DNA of 64,000 nt, taken from positions 86,281,561 to 86,345,560 of the forward strand of contig NC_088775.1 in NCBI RefSeq assembly GCF_954871325.1, given 5' to 3'. Both the position numbers and the translations under genes were made by a program. The notes under the pieces are model-generated. The model was given only the letters and a program-made list of their open reading frames with translations. It made no database searches and was not told the DNA's origin. This document shows positions 56,068 to 64,000 of the stretch, piece by piece; the stretch's first letter is position 1; every line of letters begins with the position of its first letter. This DNA is from Gordionus sp. m RMFG-2023 (Eukaryota; Nematomorpha; Gordioida; Chordodea; Parachordodidae).

Positions 56068-59055
56068 TATAAATTTGAAAACATACGATATTCTTAAATA
56101 ACTCCTAAAATAGATATAAAAATATTATATTATCTCCTCCCCCTCTACCATAGCAAATTCCTGCAGACGAGCTTGTATGTCCTCAATAATAAATTCAACG
56201 ATAAGCAATTTTTCTCTATTAGATATTTTGTCACAGTTTTTTTTTAAATTTTAAGTCTAGAGGAGAAGCTAACTAGATATATTTTCAATTTAAAAGTTTA
56301 AATATTATTACTTACATATCACAACTAGGAAATCGTAAAGCAAGCTTTTTAAACATATTTTCCTTAAATAAATTAATTGCCTAAATTACATTATTATTCA
56401 CTATTAAATGCGTTTTTATTTCATTTTTGAAAAATAATGCCAAGTTCAATTTCGGTCCTTTATTTGAAGATAGAATTTTAATTGTTTCTTTAAATTTTGA
56501 AAGAAAAATTAATAGTTTCTTCACGTGATCCTATTCATAGTTTGAAATTTTGAGATAACACTTTCCAATTATTTTCAAAACATTATTACTTATATTTATA
56601 TTAATATACTTTTCAGTACAATTAATATACTATGCAATCTGGTTGAGACATTTAATTTTAATGTTCTCATTTAAATATTATTATCATCTTAACTGGAATT
56701 GTCAATTTAAAAAAGGGTATCAGGGTATAGAATACTGTCAAGATCTAGAATATATGTTAGATCCATTTTATTTATGAATTTTCTATGATTCCACATTATA
56801 CAATTACAACGATGATGTTAAATCATTATAATAAAAATGTTATAAATAAGAAAATTATTTTTAAATATTTTTCATATTTATCCAAGAGCGGGGTGTCCTC
56901 AAAGTATTTAATGACTTTATAAATATTAGATGATAGCCAGTTTACGATTATATCAACTAACGCAGATTTAAGTTTAAGCTAAATTAGGGTCTTACTTGGG
57001 AATCCCTATTATTTATGTCTAGACAATGTAAGAGTTGTCCTAGAAAAGCATTTTCTTAATTGGATACTCTTCTGTGAGTTGGAACAAAAATGAGGAGGGG
57101 GGTATGGGGTTTATAAACCCGTATGATTTGATATGTCTATTATTAAATGCATCTTAGAAATCGAGCTTGCGGACAAAGGAGTTTAATATGTTGATAGCCT
57201 AAGGTTTTATATCCTCTATAATAATCTTAGCAATTAACCTCTTAAAAAAATTCTCAAGTTATTTGACAATAGATATTTTCTGGAAGTTTCCTTATTTTAT
57301 TCTGTTTTTGACATTAAAATTTAACACTGTTGAAAGACACAGTAAAAAAAAATCTAGGCTATATAATGAAATCTAAAATATGATATTATTTTTTTTATAT
57401 TCTGAGATATCTACAATTAAAAAGATTCAAAATTAGACAAGAATTTGATTTTTAAATTAATTTAAGTCTTTCCATTTTTTTTAATTATGAATTAAATACA
57501 ATAAACATCAAAATAATAATTTAAAAATTTAGTGTAAAATAAAATTTTATTTCTTCCATAATTTTATCCGGTAAATATTATATCAAAGACTTTTGCACGT
57601 GCAGCATAATCAATTGTAGTTTGTTTGACATTATAGGGGAACTAACCCTATGTAAATCTTATATAATTCTTTTGTTGAAAATTTTAGAGTTGTCATATCA
57701 AGGATAATTAGGAAATTCAGGATTGACAAGTTTATCAATTGATCAATAAAATATCACAGAATGACCGTGAGTATATCTGACCAATCAAATTTTGTAAATA
57801 CGCTAAAATATTATTTTAGTGATTAAATATATCACGTAATAATTATAATGTAATTTGATAGAATTAAATAACAGTTTTTACTCTTTAAAGATACCCGATG
57901 ATAACCCTCTACACTAGATTGTCAAGTACTATTCCACAATTTGATTTATTCTATTATTACAAACTCTTTAATATCAATAAGAATGTAATCGAATATTCAG
58001 AAAAGTGTTGCAAAAACTGCCTTCTCTAAAATTTTAGAAATCAATAAAAACCCTTAAGCTTTTTTAAAAAAATACGCCCAATAACAATGATAACAATTGT
58101 GATTTCTAGATTTATCTTTTGTATATAATTTAGAACTTTATACAGGTAGTCATATTTAATTCACATACATGCATACATCATTTTTTTTTTTAAATAAATA
58201 CCTATTTCTTAAAGAAATCAGAGCACTATAAAAATTACATCAATTACTTATATCTAAAGGTACGCTAAAATTTGCAAGACAAAAAATCTAAGTTCAACTT
58301 ATTTTCAAATTTTTTATTTAGTCCATTTAGGATATAAAAAAAACCAAAATAGATTTAAAACTTTGACTACAATAAATGATCAAAGATATCTAACATCAAT
58401 GTTTGCAAAATCTATTTTCAACACGCTAATCGTTATTCAAAAAGTTCATGGACAGTATATAAGACGATGATCTGTACCAGTTATTCTATGATGATATAAT
58501 AAATTTATTAGATTTAGATAGACATACTTTGAGATAGTGGTTTGCATTGAGTAACAGATGAACAAGTCAGGGTTAGAGCAATTAATACCTAACATTAAAT
58601 GGCATCAGGATGCATTATATTTATATGAGTATATACCTACCAATATAAATCCGGAATTAATCTGTAACATTTTATAAAACAAATTAAACTATAAAATATC
58701 TATAGTCGATTTAAAATCGTTAATGGAATAAATTTTCCATGAATTCTATATTTATATTAATTTACTTGGTGTTTTCTTGATATAATAGTAATAAAGAATC
58801 TTTAATTAATTTTTATTTTTTTTGTTGCAATAATTTTTAAATCAAGGTTGACTTCTTATATATATTTATTAGGTTTAAATAAATTTAGGGCCTTGAAAAA
58901 AATGTATATTAAATAGCTTAAGAAACCTTTAATTTAAAAGGTATTTCAGTAATTTAAATAATTTTTCTAAATAATCTGCTTTATATTAAGTGGATCTCTG
59001 AAATTAGGTTGTTCCAACATATTACTTGTTTCCTACCAGTAGAACTTGTTAGTAA
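56068..59055. other. AT-rich spacer with traces of coding-like sequence
   Basis: A minus-strand open stretch of about 41 codons at 56265-56140 reads KLLIVEFIIEDIQARLQEF and ends EGEEII; no family recognised. A block near 57030-57090 (AGCATTTTCTTAATTGGATA, CTCTTCTGTGAGTTGG) recurs near 62989-63022. Otherwise nothing. Confidence 0.35.
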
Positions 59056-59130
59056 GTGTCTGACTGGGAATTGAACCTGAAAAATTGGTATTCACAATCG
59101 CCTGTATTTACCATTTTAACTTTAATTGTT
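59056..59130 (-). pseudogene. tRNA-His(GTG)-like relic
   Basis: Minus-strand sequence carries a D-arm-like block TTAAAATGGTAAATACAGG, an anticodon-loop-like CGATTGTGAAT (GTG at 59095-59093) and a T-loop-like GGTTCAATTCCCAG with correct order and near-correct spacing. The acceptor halves do not pair, and the anticodon and T stems have several mismatches, so it is not functional. The pattern is closest to organellar or bacterial-type tRNA-His. Chance or a SINE promoter cannot be excluded. Confidence 0.35.
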
Positions 59131-61554
59131 CTTTAAAATGCTAGATAAATTTAATCTGCTTTTAAAAATATATCCTATGTAAAACATTTCTTAGTGGTAG
59201 AATATTCTATTTGGCTCATAGTTAGGTATGTGAGCTGCTGTCTACTCCCTATTTTATTTATTGCGTGTTAGTTCTGAAATTCAGGAGAAGACTAGCTGTA
59301 AGATTAAATAGCCATTTTGCTAATCTGGCTGCAAATTGATTGACCCATCTGGAAAACAAGAATAAAGAGTGCGGAACTTTTTTTTTATCATTATTTAAAT
59401 ATATTAAATTTAGAATCAGATCAATTTTCTTAACTTTCGGTACAAATTTGAATAAATTATAATAGTGTTTATATATTATTAAAATAAATAAATTAAAAAA
59501 TACCGAAATTTACATCAGAAAAAATAATAACTAAACATGCGTTCAGTATCTATAATGTAAACTTGTAAATTTTACATTATTTAATCACAGATTGTATTTG
59601 AACTCATATTGAAATTGTTAAATCATAAATTTAAAAATTTAGATATGATTTAAAAATTAATTTAATACTTAATTAATAATATTATCTTATATTTCATATA
59701 TTTATCATCATAATTCGCATATAATTTTATAATTATTTACATGAAAAGGCTTCATGAGAATATAAATAATATTAGATATTCAAAAAATATTATGAATGAA
59801 ATTGAAATGCCCCAAAAATATGAAATTGCTTGTTATTGTGTCGGGATTGAAGTTATATTTATTTGGCAAAATCAAATAAATATTATTTTTTTATATGCAA
59901 TTTATTAATATAAAGGATAATTAATCATAAATATAAGACCTAGATTTCAATTTTAATATATTTTTAAAGGTCAAACTATTTTTAACTCTAAGCTAAACAA
60001 TTAAATAATTTAAAACATAAAATGTTGTTTGAAATTATATATAATAAATTACTGAATAATTTTAATAAATCTTAAAACTGACATAATTTTGGAATTTCTT
60101 TTTGAAATATTTACTTTATAATAGGGGAGACCTCTATATAGCAGATGTTTTACTTTTTCGATAAATAATTTTATTTCTATTTTATAAAATTAAACAAATT
60201 TGTTAACTGGCTTCATCATGAGATTGGGGAAAAACGATTTTATCATTATTTAAGTTAAATAAGAGTCGATTTTAGCAATATTTAAGTTAAATAGAAGTCG
60301 ATTTCAATATTTACTAGGTTTTACCGATAAGTAATGTATATGGCAATCAGCTAGGACCACCTGAAAACTTTCTCGTGGATGCTTCTGCTAAGAGCCCTAA
60401 TAGGAAGAGAGATGTGAAAATGAGAATGGGATAGATTCTGATCTCAACAAAAATATTTTGGATTCCTAATTTTTTTGTGGCCATTAGAGTCGATGGGTAA
60501 ACTCTTTTTTGATAAATAGATTTCTAGGTTCTATAAATTAATTGTAATAAAATAAAAGCTAATAAAAAGATTATTTGAGTTCAATTTTTAAAAAATCGAA
60601 CATCACTCAAGGGTCATAGGGAGGGAGAAGAGAATATTTCTATTATAATTTTTCTATATAGGTATCAACTGCAAGCTTATAAAAGGATCTTTATATCATG
60701 GAATAAATTTTAATTGAAATAAAATAAATTTTGTTTGCTGTTAATTTCTTCCTTAATTATTGTATTATATTATTGGGATGGGTGGGGGGGGGGGGTGTAT
60801 TATGATTTTTTATTAATATTGACCTAATTGTAAAAAATTGCTCTAGGTTTACAAGGAAGATTAAATAATTACAATTAATATAATATGATAATTTGAAAAT
60901 ATAATTTAAATTTTAGTTAGTAAATATGAAGAAACATGATTTATTAAATATATTTATCATCAAATATCTAGAAAATAATTTTTAAATTTTCTAAATTGTT
61001 TAACAAAATGTTTTCTTTTTAAATGTTATATCTAACTATAACCTTACTTATAAAAGAAGAAATTCAATTTTTAAAATAAGCTCTCAATATATTTTAAATT
61101 TATAATCATATAAAAGAAAATTATATCAATAGTAATAAGAAATAAGCAATATTTAGTAGTTTTTACTTCAGTGTATTAATTTCTTATAATTTAAAAGAAA
61201 TATTTCATATTTTGTTACTTTTTAAATTCTAGGCTAAATGAAATGACATTTTGACATAAAAATAATATTAATTAAAATTTGTAAATGGAAAATTTAGTAA
61301 TCTGGAATGTATATATAATATGGATAATTTATTCATTTATATTTAAAAAAATTCAAATAAGGATGTATATTTAAATTTTTATCTTCTCCTTTAAAATAAA
61401 AAATTAATGTTTTTTTCGAATAAATAAAAATATATTTATGGTCATGTTTTGAATTTATCTATTTATAGAAGTTTTTCTTATATTTTTTTAAAAAAAATAC
61501 ATTTGAGATATTATTTTTTTATATAGAAATAATTCATATTAGCTCAATGACATA
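59131..61554. other. AT-rich spacer
   Basis: A poly-G tract lies near 60782-60797. A 55-codon frame at 59741-59908 is open but unrecognised and AT-biased. No gene supported. Confidence 0.4.
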
Positions 61555-62715
61555 TAATAGGAATAGCTAACAAAATTATACAAAATATCACATTGTTTTA
61601 CAATGTTCGACTTACGGGTAAATAATCATTAAATTGTTTTCTCGATTTTATATTTGTTGAAGTATAAGATTCGATATCAATTCAGTTTTATATTAATTCC
61701 TATTACCAAAAATTTTTAAATCCTATTTATAGTTTTTATTATTTTTTCAATTATAAATTAATTCCTATATTACCAGAAATTTTCTAAATCCTATTTATAG
61801 TTTTTATTATTTTTTCAATTATAAATACATTATTTAAGTGAATTCTGTTACCTACTCATCTTGACAATGACATGTAAAGCATTTACTACATCAATATATT
61901 TGTTTAATCAGGGGCGTAAGCAACGGGAGTGGCAAATCCTCCCTTCCAGCCCCCAAAGCAAAATAATGCACATGCCGGATATATTTTTTGAAAAATTATT
62001 TCTTATATTAATTTATATTTTATAATATTTATTCCTATCTCTTTCTTATTAAATATATATTTAATTATATTTATTTATCACATTCATCTACTAAATTATT
62101 TGATCATTTAATTTCGATTTCAAGTTTTCCTTGTGGTAAAATATATCTACCATTTTCAAATTTTTACTCATAATTATGGATATAAGGTTTTATACATATA
62201 AATGATAATGAAATAACAAACCCTGATTATCTTACAAAAAAAGCAAAAATGTATAAAAGATAATTTTTAAATGTTATATGTTTGCTCTTTGAAATCCCTC
62301 CCATAATAAATACAAATAATGAAAGAATAGTTGGAAGAATAATTGATGATATAATTGAGAGTCAGGATATATAGCCATCAAAAAGTTTATATATATTTGC
62401 GTAGTTTATTATTTTTAATGTGAAATGTACAGTAAAATAAATCAAAATGAGTAGTATTTTAATTAAATAAGCAGTAGAAATAACAATTGGTAGATATTTT
62501 AAATTTTTGGGCAGTTATTAATTTTCATTAGTAGTATTTAAAATAAATAGGCATTTGACTGGTATTTAATAGTTAATTTCCATTTTTTTATGTACATATA
62601 GAAATTTAATTTCTTAGAACACCTACTTTGAAAATGGATTTAATTATGTAATGAAATCAATTGATAAAAAGATTCACTTGATTATTATAAAGAACCTGTA
62701 ACTGTAAGGATTAAC
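61555..62715 (+). repeat. module C, copy 2
   Basis: Diverged duplicate of 50880-51905, including ACAAAATATCACATTGTTTT, TTCTGTTACCTACTCATCTT, the hAT-like end CAGGGGCGTAAGCAACGGG (61911) and AAAAAAAGCAAAAATGTATA. It carries an extra tandem duplication of about 70 bp (61693-61830: AAATCCTATTTATAGTTTTT twice) not in copy 1. Similarity ends at ATGAAATCAATTGA (about 62664). Confidence 0.7.
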
Positions 62716-63019
62716 GGACTCTTAATTTTTTTTAACTATATTTTTGCCTTTTAGTTATTTGAATACAAACAAATAAAATAGATAATTTTTAGTTAATATA
62801 TTGTTGAATTTGAAACAAATATTAAAAAATTTTTTTTAGTTGTTTTCTTACGAATACTATATTCGAATTACTATTATTCTTTGAAAAATACTACAAATAT
62901 TATTTCAAGTTACTACACTAGTTAGCCTTTTTGATTCTTTTTATTTTTAAATATAAATTTTGCCACAATATGCTGAGATAATAGTCCAGAGAAGCATTTT
63001 CTTGGATTCTCTTCTGTGA

Positions 63020-63346
63020 ATGGGTATAATGGACCAAAAGTGGGAAAGGAGAGGGGGTCATTATAGTTACATGATTATTAACATTGTTTATATTTTACTG
63101 TCTGAGGCGTTAATTTCATATTATTTTATATTATCTTCAATTGATACACCCCAACCTGATACCTATATGGTGGAGGATTGGGGCACCAGTTTATTGGAAT
63201 CTGGTGGGGAAGAAGCTCGTATACTTCCTTCTCTTGCCTGTTATGGTACTGAAGACGAAGAGACGCTTATTAAAAGAAAAATTGATGATAGGCACGATAT
63301 AAAAAAGAAATTTTTCCTTTGTTCCTGCGCGAAGAATGGTATTTAA
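63020..63346 (+). CDS. 108-codon unidentified frame
   Basis: ATG at 63020 to TAA at 63344-63346. The first 35-40 codons overlap repeated sequence (see 57030-57120 and 63790-63860) and give a hydrophobic stretch IINIVYILLSEALISYYFIL (about residues 20-39) that may be accidental. From about 63145 the sequence is clearly less AT-rich and reads TPQPDTYMVEDWGTSLLES, then ARILPSLACYGTEDEETL and FFLCSCAKNGI: acidic, Gly/Ser-containing, protein-like. I do not recognise it. The true start may be later, or this may be a terminal exon or captured gene fragment in a repeat. Confidence 0.4.
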   Translation: MGIMDQKWERRGGHYSYMIINIVYILLSEALISYYFILSSIDTPQPDTYMVEDWGTSLLESGGEEARILPSLACYGTEDEETLIKRKIDDRHDIKKKFFLCSCAKNGI

Positions 63347-63796
63347 GACAAAGAGCTTAGTATTGAAAATTTTATAATCACACCTTTTTTTTACAGTCAA
63401 AAAGTCTTTTAATTAGTTTTTTGCTGTTGAACATTTACATTAGTAAGCATTATTTTTAAATAACAATGATTAGTATTTTAATATAATATATCGCATAAAT
63501 ATTATTGTATTATATCAATTAGCCCATATATAATGTAATTTATACCTTTTTATGTTAATGGCATAATTACGAAAAAAAACTATTATGGATAGCAATATTG
63601 TCCTTTCCCCACCCATTTTCTTTGATTTGTTAGTATACTAATTATTGTTATTTCATTCTTTTCCCAATATATCTACTTCCTTCCCCATTAAAATGTATTT
63701 TAAAAAAATTAGGCTATATTTAGAGTTTTTTTTTTAAATTAATTTTTTTTTATTTTAATTGGTGCATGTAGTTACATGATTGTAATATAATATTTA

Positions 63797-64000
63797 AATA
63801 TTTTACTGTCCGAGGAGTTAATTTCATGTTATTTTATATGATGTTCAATTGATTTAAAAAGTAAATATTTGACTGTCTAATGATATATTTACCATATTTT
63901 ATATAAATCGATATGATTAAAGATTAACAAAATTCCTTGTAAATAAAAAAAGTTCTCGTGTAATATAATATTTAAATATATTTTACTGTCCGAGGAGTTA
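63797..64000 (+). repeat. short dispersed repeat at right edge
   Basis: TTTTACTGTCCGAGGAGTTA occurs at 63801 and again at 63981-64000, and as TTTTACTGTCTGAGGCGTTA at about 63094. The first and third also share the following ATTTCATGTTATTTTATAT-type sequence up to TTCAATTGAT. Confidence 0.8.

Noticed and set aside
59741-59908. 55-codon plus-strand frame
   Set aside because: AT-biased codons, no family recognised, no signals; kept only as a mention in the spacer entry.

Overview
The window is very AT-rich, non-coding-dominated eukaryotic DNA. I see no convincing intact host gene, no rRNA and no CRISPR array; almost everything recognisable is a transposable element or a relic of one. The mix fits a repeat-rich, AT-rich eukaryotic genome: a Helitron with a PIF1-type helicase, several hAT families, a LINE with a GIRP/QGDP-type reverse transcriptase, and broken Ty3/Gypsy pieces. 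I lean towards an arbuscular mycorrhizal fungus (Glomeromycotina) because this combination of AT bias and families is familiar from there, but that is inference.

Layout. 1-8.2 kb: AT-rich spacer with a truncated hAT transposase end, diverged direct repeats, a small tandem array and a 649-bp hAT MITE (5787-6435). 8.2-17.1 kb: the first copy of a composite repeated module (parts named B, D, F and A here), split by a decayed LINE (about 10150-12250) and carrying a GGCCCG-type MITE (15085-15474). 17.3-19.3 kb: a hAT element with a decayed BED-hAT type transposase. 19.4-20.5 kb: a broken Ty3/Gypsy fossil on the minus strand. 20.8-21.2 kb: a second hAT MITE with a perfect 8-bp target duplication. 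21733-30971: a roughly 9.2-kb Helitron whose two ends are fixed by empty-site copies of module D elsewhere in the window; it carries the Rep/helicase gene on the minus strand and three tandem arrays. 31-43.6 kb: three more copies of the D-F-A module, with foldback-like elements and MITEs nested in them. 45-45.6 kb: a second Ty3/Gypsy fossil. 46-49.3 kb: the clearest foldback-like element, with long inverted ends built of tandem sub-repeats of about 110 bp. 50.9-64 kb: two copies of another module with a hAT zinc-finger fragment, another hAT transposase relic, a 1574-bp hAT element with perfect target duplication, a tRNA-His-like relic, and one unidentified 108-codon reading frame near the right edge.

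How the parts relate. Transposase-bearing hAT relics and short non-autonomous partners share their terminal sequences (CAGGGATGTGAAC family: 17342-19285 with 5787-6435; CAGTGGCGTA family: 54486-56059 with 20823-21237). The repeated modules act as internal clocks: a MITE shared at the same position by two module copies predates their duplication, while the Helitron and the MITE at 43254-43477 are each present in one copy and absent from others, so they are younger. The window is best read as a stratified transposon graveyard whose insertion order can be reconstructed from its own paralogous empty sites.
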